Part shown: positions 42,953-51,401 of the stretch, one piece after another
Layout of the letters: each line of letters begins with the position of its first letter
How positions within the stretch are numbered: position 1 is the stretch's first letter
Assembly: GCF_021044755.1 (NCBI RefSeq)
Contig: NZ_JAJNOR010000005.1
Location: 62,001-126,000, forward strand
Reading direction: 5' to 3'
DNA length: 64,000 nt
Source: Lientehia hominis
Lineage (GTDB): Bacteria > Bacillota > Clostridia > Lachnospirales > Lachnospiraceae
Program-made: the position numbers and the translations under genes
The notes under the pieces: generated by a model
Database searches by the model: none
Seen by the model: only the letters and a program-made list of their open reading frames with translations
Told to the model about the DNA's origin: nothing

Positions 42953-44422
42953 CTATGCAATATATATGAGAGGGATCCTCACCGTAAATGTTGTGCCCTC
43001 ATTTTCTTTGCTGTATAGTTTTATGGCCCCATGATGGGAATAGATGATTCCTTTGGTAATGGCCAGGCCGAGCCCTGTGCCGCCGGCTTCTCTGGACCGC
43101 GCCTTATCTACCCGGTAAAACCGCTCAAACACATGTTCCTGATCGCTTTCCGGAATGCCGATGCCAGAATCCGCCACCTTTACATAGAAGAATTTATGGT
43201 CTGCGTTAAGGCTCACTTTAACCCAGCCATCCCGATTGTTGTACTTGATGGCATTCTCCACCAGATTGCTGATGGCCAGAGTAAATTTCGTTTTATCCAG
43301 CTCCGCAAGGACAGGCCGGAAGCTTTCCAGGACCAATTCCACATTTTTCTGCTGAGCGATCGGCTTCAGCCGTTTCAAAATCGACTCCAAAAGCTCATTG
43401 ACATTGATCTGAGTCACATTCAGCTCTGTTGACGCCTTGTCCAGCCGCACCAAAGTAAGCAGGTCCTCGATGATCTGGCTTTCCCGGTCAATCTCTTCGG
43501 AAATGTCCGCCATGAATTCCTGATAAAGCTCCGCCGGTACATCTTCCTGCGACAAAAGGGAGTCTGCCAATACCCTGATGGAAGTGATCGGCGTCTTCAG
43601 CTCATGGGAGACATTGGATACAAACTGCTGTCTGGATTCATCCAGGGTACGCAGACGCTTGAGTGTCTTATTATAAGCATCGGAAATCGCCATGGTCTCC
43701 GTGTAATCGTTGACCTTTATCTCCTCTCCAAGCGGGTTCTCCGTGGCATGGGTAAGGGAAGCCGCTATCTTTCGGAACGGCCTTGTCATCCAAGAAGAAA
43801 GCAGCGCTGATAGAACGACCAGAATCCCGAATTCTATGATTTCCAGCATCCAGATACGGCTTTCAAGCTTGTCCGCCAGCTCTACAAGGGAACGGGTGGA
43901 AGAAGACAAAATCATGACCCCAACCACTTTTGTGCTGTCAGAGCTGTAGATGGGCTGGGTGAACTCGATATACTGGGCCCCCGGACTGTATTTTACATTT
44001 GCTTCACCAGAAAAACACTTCAGTACGGATTCCGAAATATTATATTTTCCGGTGTCGATATCATATGTATCTTTTATCGTGCGAAAGCCTTGATTGACTA
44101 CGATAGCCCTTCCGTCCTGAAGACTCGCCATCTGTACCAGCTCCGATTCGACGACTTCATTCTGCGGATTATCTACGTAGCCGCTCTTAGATACTTGGTC
44201 GGCCACGATCATCCACTGATTCTGTATCCGGGAGATTCTGGACTGGACCTCATTATTGCCGGATGTCGCCAGCACGATCCGGTTGATGACCACCACAGGG
44301 ACAGAACCGATCAAAACCAACAGGACAAACCATATCAAACGCAGGCTCTTTAATCTCTTAAATTTCTTTTCCCGTGTCTTATCCTTTGAAAAAATAACCA
44401 ACGCCCCATTTCGTATAGACAT
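42953..44422 (-). CDS. Sensor histidine kinase (PhoR/WalK-like)
   Basis: About 489 aa. TM1 (LIWFVLLVLIGSVPVVVI), an extracytoplasmic sensor region of about 130 residues, TM2 (IIEFGILVVLSALLSSWM), a HAMP region, then the kinase core: H-box VSHELKTPITSIRVLADS, N-box LVENAIKYNNRDG, G1 DSGIGIPE, F-box VFERFYRVDKARS and G2 GGTGLGLAITKGI. The start is uncertain: the ATG at 44422 (MSIRNGALVIF) overlaps the regulator gene by 44 bases; a TTG at 44404 is another option. Partner of the regulator at 44379. Stimulus unknown. Confidence 0.93.
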   Translation of the reverse strand: MSIRNGALVIFSKDKTREKKFKRLKSLRLIWFVLLVLIGSVPVVVINRIVLATSGNNEVQSRISRIQNQWMIVADQVSKSGYVDNPQNEVVESELVQMASLQDGRAIVVNQGFRTIKDTYDIDTGKYNISESVLKCFSGEANVKYSPGAQYIEFTQPIYSSDSTKVVGVMILSSSTRSLVELADKLESRIWMLEIIEFGILVVLSALLSSWMTRPFRKIAASLTHATENPLGEEIKVNDYTETMAISDAYNKTLKRLRTLDESRQQFVSNVSHELKTPITSIRVLADSLLSQEDVPAELYQEFMADISEEIDRESQIIEDLLTLVRLDKASTELNVTQINVNELLESILKRLKPIAQQKNVELVLESFRPVLAELDKTKFTLAISNLVENAIKYNNRDGWVKVSLNADHKFFYVKVADSGIGIPESDQEHVFERFYRVDKARSREAGGTGLGLAITKGIIYSHHGAIKLYSKENEGTTFTVRIPLIYIA

Positions 44423-45068
44423 ACTGCGGGTCGCTTGGATTCGCCTCCACCTTCTCACGCAGTCTTCTCACATGTACATCCACTGTCCTCACATCGCCGG
44501 GATACTCATACCCCCATACGATGTTGAGCAGCTTTTCTCTGCTGTATACCTTTCCGGGATTGGTGAGCAGAAGCTCCAGCAGATCGAACTCCTTGGCCGT
44601 CAGGTTAATCTCTTTCTCCCCGATGAACACACGGCGGCTCTCCTTGTCCATGGTCAATTCCTTGACCTTCAGGACACTTTTCTCCTCTCCGTCCTTCACC
44701 CTCTTTGAGTTCCTTCTGATGATGGCTTTGATTCTCGCCTTTACCTCCAAAATATTGAAAGGCTTTGTGATATAATCATCCGCTCCCATATCTAACCCCA
44801 GAATCTTATCCATATCGTCACCTTTAGCGGTGAGCATGATGATCGGCATATCGGAAAACTCCCGAATCTGCTGACAGACTTCAAATCCGTCATATACCGG
44901 CAGCATCACATCCAGAAGCACCGCATCATAGTCATTCTTTTTGGCAAAGTCCAGGGCTTCCTGTCCGTCATAGGCACAGTCCACCTGCATCCCTTCCTGC
45001 TCCAGGCTGAAGCGGATTCCCTTCACTATCAGCTTTTCGTCGTCCACAACCAAAATTCTGTTCGCCAT
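44379..45068 (-). CDS. OmpR/PhoB-family response regulator
   Basis: 229 aa. The receiver has ILVVDDEKLIVKGI, phospho-acceptor Asp in DAVLLDVMLPVYDGF, the Thr in MLTAKGDD and the Lys in DDYITKPFN. A winged-helix domain follows (LLLTNPGKVYSREKLLNIVW, DVHVRRLREKVE, YVYTKWGVGYFF). The ATG at 45068 has GGGAG six bases upstream; the frame extends seven codons further without a site. Transcribed with its kinase and probably with the ComEA-like gene 25 bases upstream. Confidence 0.95.
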   Translation of the reverse strand: MANRILVVDDEKLIVKGIRFSLEQEGMQVDCAYDGQEALDFAKKNDYDAVLLDVMLPVYDGFEVCQQIREFSDMPIIMLTAKGDDMDKILGLDMGADDYITKPFNILEVKARIKAIIRRNSKRVKDGEEKSVLKVKELTMDKESRRVFIGEKEINLTAKEFDLLELLLTNPGKVYSREKLLNIVWGYEYPGDVRTVDVHVRRLREKVEANPSDPQYVYTKWGVGYFFKG

Positions 45069-45093
45069 CTCGTTCTCCCTGCTTCTCAATCAT

Positions 45094-45765
45094 TTACCTG
45101 ACTGTTATTTTATCTTTAAGCCTTTCATATGCTGCCTCCTTTATTCCGGACACCTGCATGATGTCCTCCGGCCGCTCAAAGGCTCCATGTGCTTCCCGAT
45201 AGGCGATCAACGCCTCCGCTTTCGCTTCCCCGATGCCCGGAAGGGTCATCAGAAGTTCTTTTTCCGCATGATTGATATCTATCAGACCGTCATTCGAGGC
45301 CCCCGGCTCACCGCCGTTTTCCGCTGTATCTCCCCCGTATTGTTCTTCCTGGGACAGCTCAGAAAGGAAGGGAACTGCCACTTTATCCCCGTCTGAAAGA
45401 GTCCCGGCCATATTCAGATAATCTGCCGCCGCTCCCTCCGCCATGCCTCCGGCTGCCTCTATGGCCTCATAGATCCGGCTTCCAAACGGAAGCTCATAAA
45501 CTCCCGGTACGGATACCGCGCCGCACACGTGGACCCAAATGTTTGTGTCTGGTTCATCCTCCGCGGGATCAGCCGTATTCTGCCCCACACTATCCATATC
45601 CGTAAAAGCCTCTGTTTTTTCGGCTGGTATGCTCTCCGTCTCCAGCCATACATGTTCAGTCCTTCCACATCCGGAAAGACTTGGCAAGAGTACCGCCGCC
45701 AGCGCCAAAAGAGCCGGCCGCACCGTCTTTCGTCTTATCTCGTTTTTCTTTCTTCTTCTCTTCAC
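45094..45765 (-). CDS. ComEA-like lipoprotein with SLBB and helix-hairpin-helix domains
   Basis: 223 aa from a GTG start at 45765 (KRRRKKNEIRR) with GGAGG five bases upstream; ATGs further up lack such a site. Basic N-terminus, hydrophobic segment ALLALAAVLLPSLSGC ending in a lipobox-like LSGC, then an SLBB domain (IWVHVCGAVSVPGVYELPFG, then SRIYEAIEAAGGMAEGAAAD) and a C-terminal helix-hairpin-helix DNA-binding domain (DGLIDINHAEKELLMTLPGI, GEAKAEALIAYREAHG, IMQVSGIKEAAYERLKD). ComEA binds incoming DNA. Lipid anchoring in place of a transmembrane helix is inferred. Confidence 0.88.
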   Translation of the reverse strand: MKRRRKKNEIRRKTVRPALLALAAVLLPSLSGCGRTEHVWLETESIPAEKTEAFTDMDSVGQNTADPAEDEPDTNIWVHVCGAVSVPGVYELPFGSRIYEAIEAAGGMAEGAAADYLNMAGTLSDGDKVAVPFLSELSQEEQYGGDTAENGGEPGASNDGLIDINHAEKELLMTLPGIGEAKAEALIAYREAHGAFERPEDIMQVSGIKEAAYERLKDKITVR

Positions 45766-45843
45766 AGCATCCTCCATCCGGCGGACGCTTCTCAAATCTC
45801 ACACTCTTTTATTTTACCTGAAACCCCCGGCCTTTACAAGAGC

Positions 45844-46272
45844 TTACCACTTAAAAATCACAATTCCGGCGACCGCGACTACCATGCCGACAAGCTTGTG
45901 CCATTCAAATCCGGCCTTTTCCACGCCGAACATTCCAAATAATTCAATCACATAGGCGACGACTACCTGGGCGACCACGATCAGCATAGCGGCGCGGGCA
46001 GGCCCCAGACTGCCCATCGCTTCTATTACCGTGTAAGTGATAAAAGCTCCCATGACACCCCCGAGCAGCATGTACTTAGGCTCTACCTGCCAGAAAGCCA
46101 GGATTGGCTGCCTCCCGGTGATGAACCATGCCACAACGCAGGTTATGAGCGCAGTCAGCTGTACGAACCCGGCGGCCACCCAGACACTGCTGGCTTTAGT
46201 CACTTCTGTGTTAAACACCCCCTGGACACTCATAAGCGCGCCAGACAATAAGGCAATAAGAATTCCAAACAT
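45844..46272 (-). CDS. YdcZ/DUF606-family membrane protein (DMT superfamily)
   Basis: 142 aa, four membrane spans, half a drug/metabolite transporter. SVQGVFNTEVTKASSVWVAA near residue 20 and the GPARAAMLIVVAQVVVAYVI segment are typical. Such proteins work as homo- or heterodimers; substrates are mostly unknown. The ATG at 46272 has GGAGGG seven bases upstream. Ends 78 bases before the ComEA-like gene. Confidence 0.85.
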   Translation of the reverse strand: MFGILIALLSGALMSVQGVFNTEVTKASSVWVAAGFVQLTALITCVVAWFITGRQPILAFWQVEPKYMLLGGVMGAFITYTVIEAMGSLGPARAAMLIVVAQVVVAYVIELFGMFGVEKAGFEWHKLVGMVVAVAGIVIFKW

Positions 46273-46376
46273 AAAAAGCCCTCCATTCTGAATCAACTCA
46301 CATTTTTGTTAGTTTATCCAAAACAGAAAGCTTTATGAATGCAAAAGGGAATAATCGTTTCAAATCAAGATATAAG

Positions 46377-46520
46377 ATACTTTTTGGAATCATTCAATTG
46401 GCCCTGATAAAGACACCGGCAGAAGTTCCGGGCCGTCACGATTTCGGTGCGGGAAGCGGACTTCCTCCTGCCTCCTCTGATTCGTTAAGATAAGTTTGTT
46501 TGAAAGGTATTCAAAGGTAT
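46377..46520 (-). repeat. Dispersed structured repeat, copy C (144 bp, ends only)
   Basis: Left end ATACTTTTTGGAATCATTCA through GTCACGATTTCGGT, joined directly to GCGGGAAGCGGACTTCC and the common right end with GTTTGAAAGGTATTCAAAGG. The whole hairpin-bearing middle is absent. The right end runs into argD: it supplies the argD stop codon (46511-46513) and its last two codons. The ends survive although the middle is lost, so they define the element. Confidence 0.85.
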
Positions 46521-47701
46521 TCTTCTATACATTCCTCCAACACCTCTGCCATCTCATCCACATGTTCTTTCTCGATGATCAGAGGCGGCACAAATCGGAT
46601 GACGTTGTTTTCGGCAGTTATCAGAATCACGCCCCGCTTTATGGCCGCTGCTGCTATCTCAGCAGGAGATTTCCGGAACTCGAGCCCCTGGATCAGTCCT
46701 TTTCCCCGATGCTCCTTGATGACCGGATATTTCTCCTTCAGCATCTCCAGCTTATCCCATAGATAAACACCCACTTCACAAACATGCTCCAGAATATGTT
46801 CACTCTCAAAAATGTCCAGCACAGCCCGGGCGCCCGCGCAGACAAGAGGATTTCCTCCATAGGTGCTGCCATGGTCTCCCGGCACCAGGGAGGCGGCTTT
46901 TTCCGTAGTCAGAAACGCTCCGATGGGAAGTCCGTTCCCCAAGGCTTTCGCCGCTGTCATCACATCCGGCAGGACACCCGCGTGCTGACAGGCAAACATC
47001 TTCCCACTCCTGCCCATCCCACATTGAATCTCATCAAAAATGAGCAGGATGTCCCTTTCGTCACAGAGTTTCCGAAGAGCCCGGAGGAACTCCGCATCTG
47101 CCGGATATATCCCTCCTTCTCCCTGGATTGGCTCCAGGATGACGGCGCAAGTCCGGTCCGTCACCTGAGCCAGCACACTGTCCAGATCATTGTATTCCGC
47201 AAATCTGATCCCGCCGATCAAAGGACGGAAATCCTGCTGATAATGGGGATTTCCTGTGACAGACAACGCTCCCATGCTCCTGCCATGAAAGGAGTGGTTC
47301 ATTGCGATAATCTCATGATCCGTCCGGCCGTCCTTCTGCACCGCATATTTTCTGGCGGTCTTTATGGCGCCTTCTATAGCCTCCGTACCGCTGTTGGTAA
47401 AGAAGACCCTGTCCATCCCTGTCACCTTTACCAGCTTTTCCGCCGCTTCAATGGCCGGGACATTATAATATAGATTTGAGGTATGGATCAGCTTATCCAC
47501 TTGTGCCTTCACCGCGGCATCAAATCTCGGATTATGGTAGCCGAGTCCGAACACCGCGATGCCCGCAGCAAAATCCAGATATCGTTTTCCCTCGATGTCA
47601 TAGAGGCAGACGCCCTCGCCGCGGTCAAACACAATTGGAGTCCTGTTATAAGTATGGAGAAGTACGCTCTCTCCCCGCGCCATGTATTCTTCAGCCTTCA
47701 T
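46511..47701 (-). CDS. argD: Acetylornithine aminotransferase ArgD
   Basis: 396 aa. PLP enzyme of fold type I, class III: converts N-acetylglutamate semialdehyde to acetylornithine. FDEIQCGMGRSGKMFACQH carries the PLP Asp, and MTAAKALGNGLPIGAF the Schiff-base Lys. The ATG at 47701 has GGAGAGG nine bases upstream. Its start overlaps argB by 11 bases. The stop codon and last two codons lie in repeat copy C. Ornithine aminotransferase activity cannot be excluded, but the arg context supports ArgD. Confidence 0.95.
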   Translation of the reverse strand: MKAEEYMARGESVLLHTYNRTPIVFDRGEGVCLYDIEGKRYLDFAAGIAVFGLGYHNPRFDAAVKAQVDKLIHTSNLYYNVPAIEAAEKLVKVTGMDRVFFTNSGTEAIEGAIKTARKYAVQKDGRTDHEIIAMNHSFHGRSMGALSVTGNPHYQQDFRPLIGGIRFAEYNDLDSVLAQVTDRTCAVILEPIQGEGGIYPADAEFLRALRKLCDERDILLIFDEIQCGMGRSGKMFACQHAGVLPDVMTAAKALGNGLPIGAFLTTEKAASLVPGDHGSTYGGNPLVCAGARAVLDIFESEHILEHVCEVGVYLWDKLEMLKEKYPVIKEHRGKGLIQGLEFRKSPAEIAAAAIKRGVILITAENNVIRFVPPLIIEKEHVDEMAEVLEECIEEYL

Positions 47702-48587
47702 AAAAATACCTCTCCTCCTCACTGTTCAGTATCGCCGTACCGATTCCTTTGTTCGTAAAAATCTCCAGCAGCAGGCAGTGGGGAATCCGGCCATCCAGGA
47801 TATGTACTCTGGAAACCCCCTGCTTCAGGGCATCCACACAGCTTTGAAGCTTTGGTATCATGCCGCCTCCTGCCATTCCCTGTGCTACGAACCGCTCTGC
47901 CTCATTCAGGGTAAGCTCCGAGATCAAGGTACTCTTATCCTCAAAATCCCGGTAGACCCCCTCCACATCAGTGAGGAAAGCCAGTTTCTCTGCATTGACC
48001 GCCTTCGCTATGGCACAGGCCGCGTCATCCGCATTGATATTATAGGTGCGGAAGCCGTCGTCATATCCGATAGGACAGACGATCGGAAGGAAATCCTTCT
48101 CTAAAAGGTCATACAAAAGCTTCGGACTGACATGTTTTACATTTCCCACATATCCGATGTCCTGTCCGTCCGGCAGCTTCTTTTCCACATTCAGCAGTCC
48201 GCCGTCCTTTCCGCTTATCCCCACAGCCTTGACCCCCAATTCCTGGACCATCTGCACCAGATTTTTGTTCACCCGGTTAAGGACCATTTCAGCGATTTCC
48301 ATGGTGGGCTCGTCGGTGACGCGGAGACCGTTTATGAACTGCGGCTCCATTCCCACCTTTTTCACCCAGCTGCTGATCTCCTTTCCGCCTCCATGGACGA
48401 TAATCGGCTTAAAACCCACCAGCTTTAAAAGCACGACGTCTTTGATGACATTTTTTTTCAGCTGCCCGTCCACCATGGCGCTTCCGCCGTATTTCACCAC
48501 GATGATCTTCCGGTTAAAGCGCTGGATATAGGGCAGCGCCTCTATGAGGACCTCCGCCTTATGCATGATCTGTGAATCCATTTCCAT
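47691..48587 (-). CDS. argB: Acetylglutamate kinase ArgB
   Basis: 298 aa. Phosphorylates N-acetylglutamate. KIIVVKYGGSAMVDGQLKKN is the phosphate loop; IIVHGGGKEISSWVKKVG binds substrate; INADDAACAIAKAVNAEKLA is also conserved. An N-terminal helical extension (residues 1-22, MEMDSQIMHKAEVLIEALPY) resembles that of arginine-sensitive hexameric enzymes, so feedback inhibition is likely. Starts 53 bases after the symporter gene. Confidence 0.96.
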   Translation of the reverse strand: MEMDSQIMHKAEVLIEALPYIQRFNRKIIVVKYGGSAMVDGQLKKNVIKDVVLLKLVGFKPIIVHGGGKEISSWVKKVGMEPQFINGLRVTDEPTMEIAEMVLNRVNKNLVQMVQELGVKAVGISGKDGGLLNVEKKLPDGQDIGYVGNVKHVSPKLLYDLLEKDFLPIVCPIGYDDGFRTYNINADDAACAIAKAVNAEKLAFLTDVEGVYRDFEDKSTLISELTLNEAERFVAQGMAGGGMIPKLQSCVDALKQGVSRVHILDGRIPHCLLLEIFTNKGIGTAILNSEEERYFYEG

Positions 48588-48640
48588 ATTATGTCTTTCC
48601 TTTCCTGGTACGGATTCTCAGACTCCCCTGAACCGGCTGT

Positions 48641-50014
48641 TTAATGGAAGATGAACTTGGACAGATATCCCCATACAAAGATGAACAGTACGATCAAGGG
48701 CAGGATAAAGGTCACATATCCCCGCACCCAGCCGGGAAATTTCATTCCCTTTCCTTCGTTGGCCTCACCGGTAAATTTTTTCCAGCCCCATCCATATCTG
48801 GTCACACAGAACAGCAGATATACCAGACTTCCCAGGGGAAGCAGATTATTGCTGACGATGAAGTCTTCCAGATCCAGTACGTTGCTGCCGGCGCCCAGAG
48901 GCTGAAAACCGCTCCAGAGATTGAAGCCCAGCACGCAGGGCAGGGAAAGCACAATGACCGCCACAATGTTTACGAGAACCGCCTTTTTCCGGGAACAGCC
49001 CGTCAAATCCGTAGCAAACGATATGATATTTTCAAATACGGCAATTACGGTAGAGATCGCCGCAAAAAACATGAACACAAAAAACAGGGTGCCCCAGACA
49101 TTGCCAAATTTCATGGCGTTGAATACATTGGGCAGAGTGATAAAGATCAGGCTGGGGCCCTCGCCGGGATTGACATTATAGGCAAAGCAGGCCGGGAAGA
49201 TAATAAGACCGGCGATTAATGCTACCAGTGTGTCAAGGGCTGTAATGCTGATGGCCTCCCCTGTCAGCCTTCTCTCTTTATTGATGTAGCTGCCAAAAAT
49301 GGCTATGGCTCCGATTCCCAGGCTCAGCGTAAAAAACGCCTGCCCCATGGCTGCATAGATGGCTTCCCAGAGGCCGTGCTCCTGCAGTTTTCCAAAATCC
49401 GGGAGCAGGTAAAATTTAAGCCCCTCCTGGCCGCCTTTTAATGTGACAGAATGAACTGCCAGCACGATCATCATAATAAACAGGCTGATCATCATGAACT
49501 TTGTGACGCGCTCTACGCCCTTCTGCAGCCCCATGGCACAGATCCCGAAGCAAAGCAGTACAATGACGACCATAAATCCCGTCATAAGGCCTGGCTGCTG
49601 TGTCATGCCCGTAAATTCACCGGCTACTTGATCAGCGTTCAGCCCGGTAAACTGACCGGACGCCATTTTATATACATAATAAAGCATCCATCCGGCAATG
49701 GTGGTATAAAACATCATGAGCAGATAATTCCCTGCCATGGCGCCCCATTTGTACCAATGCCACTTGCTCCCTTTCGGTTCCAGCACGTCAAAGGATTTGG
49801 CCGCACTTTTCTGGCTCGCTCTTCCCACAGCCAGCTCTGCTACCATGATCGGCAGTCCCAGAACCAGCAGGAAGAAAATATAGATCAGGACAAATGCCGC
49901 CCCGCCATATTTTCCCGTCACATAAGGGAACCTCCACACATTGCCCAGTCCGATGGCACAGCCCGCGGAAATCAGGATGAAGCCAAGCCTGGATGAAAAT
50001 TTTTCTCGTTTCAT
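48641..50014 (-). CDS. Neurotransmitter:sodium symporter (SNF) family transporter
   Basis: 457 aa, 11-12 membrane spans. The LeuT-fold TM1 motif SAGCAIGLGNVWRFPYVTG is diagnostic; TM6 has GIGAIAIFGSYINKE. Bacterial members import amino acids with Na+. It lies inside the arginine operon between argJ and argB, which suggests an amino acid related to arginine metabolism as substrate (inference). RBS AGAAAGGGG lies upstream of the ATG. A TATAAT box in the 132-base gap after argJ may give it its own promoter. Confidence 0.92.
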   Translation of the reverse strand: MKREKFSSRLGFILISAGCAIGLGNVWRFPYVTGKYGGAAFVLIYIFFLLVLGLPIMVAELAVGRASQKSAAKSFDVLEPKGSKWHWYKWGAMAGNYLLMMFYTTIAGWMLYYVYKMASGQFTGLNADQVAGEFTGMTQQPGLMTGFMVVIVLLCFGICAMGLQKGVERVTKFMMISLFIMMIVLAVHSVTLKGGQEGLKFYLLPDFGKLQEHGLWEAIYAAMGQAFFTLSLGIGAIAIFGSYINKERRLTGEAISITALDTLVALIAGLIIFPACFAYNVNPGEGPSLIFITLPNVFNAMKFGNVWGTLFFVFMFFAAISTVIAVFENIISFATDLTGCSRKKAVLVNIVAVIVLSLPCVLGFNLWSGFQPLGAGSNVLDLEDFIVSNNLLPLGSLVYLLFCVTRYGWGWKKFTGEANEGKGMKFPGWVRGYVTFILPLIVLFIFVWGYLSKFIFH

Positions 50015-50146
50015 ACTCTAAAACCCCTTTCTTCTCCAAGGGGAATTTGAAACGAAAAACTTCTTCGCCCTCGAAGCTATGATATGGTATGTCTGATCTG
50101 AGAAACGAAGCCTCCGCCTCGTCCTCCGCGGCTATTATATCATAAC

Positions 50147-51373
50147 TCATGAGCGATAGTCAGCATTTATTTTCACATAGTCCAAAGTCAGGTCGCACCC
50201 CCATGCCGTAGCCGAGTAATCCCCCGCTCCCACATCGGCGATGGCAGTCACCTCGTTCTCCGACAAGATTCTGGTGGCCTCCTCTTCCTCATAACCGGCA
50301 GCCGTTCCATTTTCCACTATCTTAAGCTTTCCGGCCCGGCTCTCAAGCCAGATATCCACCTTTTCTGGGTCGAAGGAGACCCCGGAATAGCCAAGGGCAC
50401 ACAGGATCCTTCCCCAATTGGCATCCCGGCCGAATACAGCCGCCTTTGTAAGGCTGGAAGTGACCACGGCTTTCGCCAGTGTCCGGGCCGCCTCCTTGTC
50501 GGGCGCTCCTGAGACCTTCACTTCAAATAAGCAGGTAGAACCCTCTCCGTCGCCCGCGATCATCTTTGACAGCGCGGTCATCACCTCATGAAGAGCTTCG
50601 CAGAATGATCCGTAATCCTCTCCTTCCTCTGTTATCTCCGGATTTCCGGCCATCCCGTTGGCCAGAAGTACCACGCTGTCGTTGGTGGATGTGTCACCGT
50701 CTACAGAAATCATATTAAAGGTATCCTTTACATCGGCGCTCAGCGCTTTCTGGAGCATCTTCCGGGTAATACACGCGTCCGTCGTCAGAAAGCAGAGCAT
50801 GGTAGCCATATTGGGATGGATCATCCCGGATCCTTTTCCCATGCCGGACACTACTGCGGTCTTTCCTCCCAATTCTACCTCCACCGCAATCTCTTTCGGC
50901 TTTGTATCTGTAGTCATGATGGCTTCTGCGGCCAGGCGGGCATCCGACCTTTCACAGCCTAATATCGGCGCCATTTTACCGATTCCGGACCGTATGGCAT
51001 CCATAGGAAGCTGTGCTCCAATGACGCCGGTAGATGCCACCAGTACCGATTCCTTCGGTATGCCAAGAGCCTTTCCCGTCTCCGCCGCCATCTCTGTACA
51101 GCATTCATACCCCTCTTTTCCGGTACAGGCATTGGCCACTCCGCTGTTCACGACCACCGCCTGGGCAAAGGGACTTTCGCAGACCACCTTCTGGTCCCAC
51201 TTGACCGGCGCGGCCTTTACCACATTGGTCGTAAATACCCCCGCCGCCAGACAAGGCACTTCGCTGTATATTAGAGCCATGTCCTTCTTCCCGCTCTTTT
51301 TGATCCCGGCGTGCACTCCCGCGGCTTTAAATCCCTTGGGCGCTGTAACGCCTCCATCCACTGTCTTTATCAT
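50147..51373 (-). CDS. argJ: Glutamate N-acetyltransferase / amino-acid acetyltransferase ArgJ
   Basis: 408 aa. Moves the acetyl group from acetylornithine to glutamate, recycling it. Self-cleaves at MIHPNMATMLCF, where the Thr becomes the nucleophile; that motif is intact, as are the GKGSGMIHPN and FGRDANWGRILCALGYSG segments. The ATG at 51373 with AAAGG upstream is chosen over an upstream ATG that overlaps argC. Whether it also uses acetyl-CoA cannot be judged. 28 bases after argC. Confidence 0.96.
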   Translation of the reverse strand: MIKTVDGGVTAPKGFKAAGVHAGIKKSGKKDMALIYSEVPCLAAGVFTTNVVKAAPVKWDQKVVCESPFAQAVVVNSGVANACTGKEGYECCTEMAAETGKALGIPKESVLVASTGVIGAQLPMDAIRSGIGKMAPILGCERSDARLAAEAIMTTDTKPKEIAVEVELGGKTAVVSGMGKGSGMIHPNMATMLCFLTTDACITRKMLQKALSADVKDTFNMISVDGDTSTNDSVVLLANGMAGNPEITEEGEDYGSFCEALHEVMTALSKMIAGDGEGSTCLFEVKVSGAPDKEAARTLAKAVVTSSLTKAAVFGRDANWGRILCALGYSGVSFDPEKVDIWLESRAGKLKIVENGTAAGYEEEEATRILSENEVTAIADVGAGDYSATAWGCDLTLDYVKINADYRS

Positions 51374-51401
51374 CCTTTTATCCTTTCTATCTGCCCTGGT
51401 A

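Noticed and set aside
49788..50150. A 120-codon minus-strand ORF whose ATG overlaps the argJ stop
   Set aside because: The ATGA overlap is suggestive and its first 45 codons lie in the gap. But there is no ribosome site and it continues into the symporter gene in another frame, so chance is more likely.
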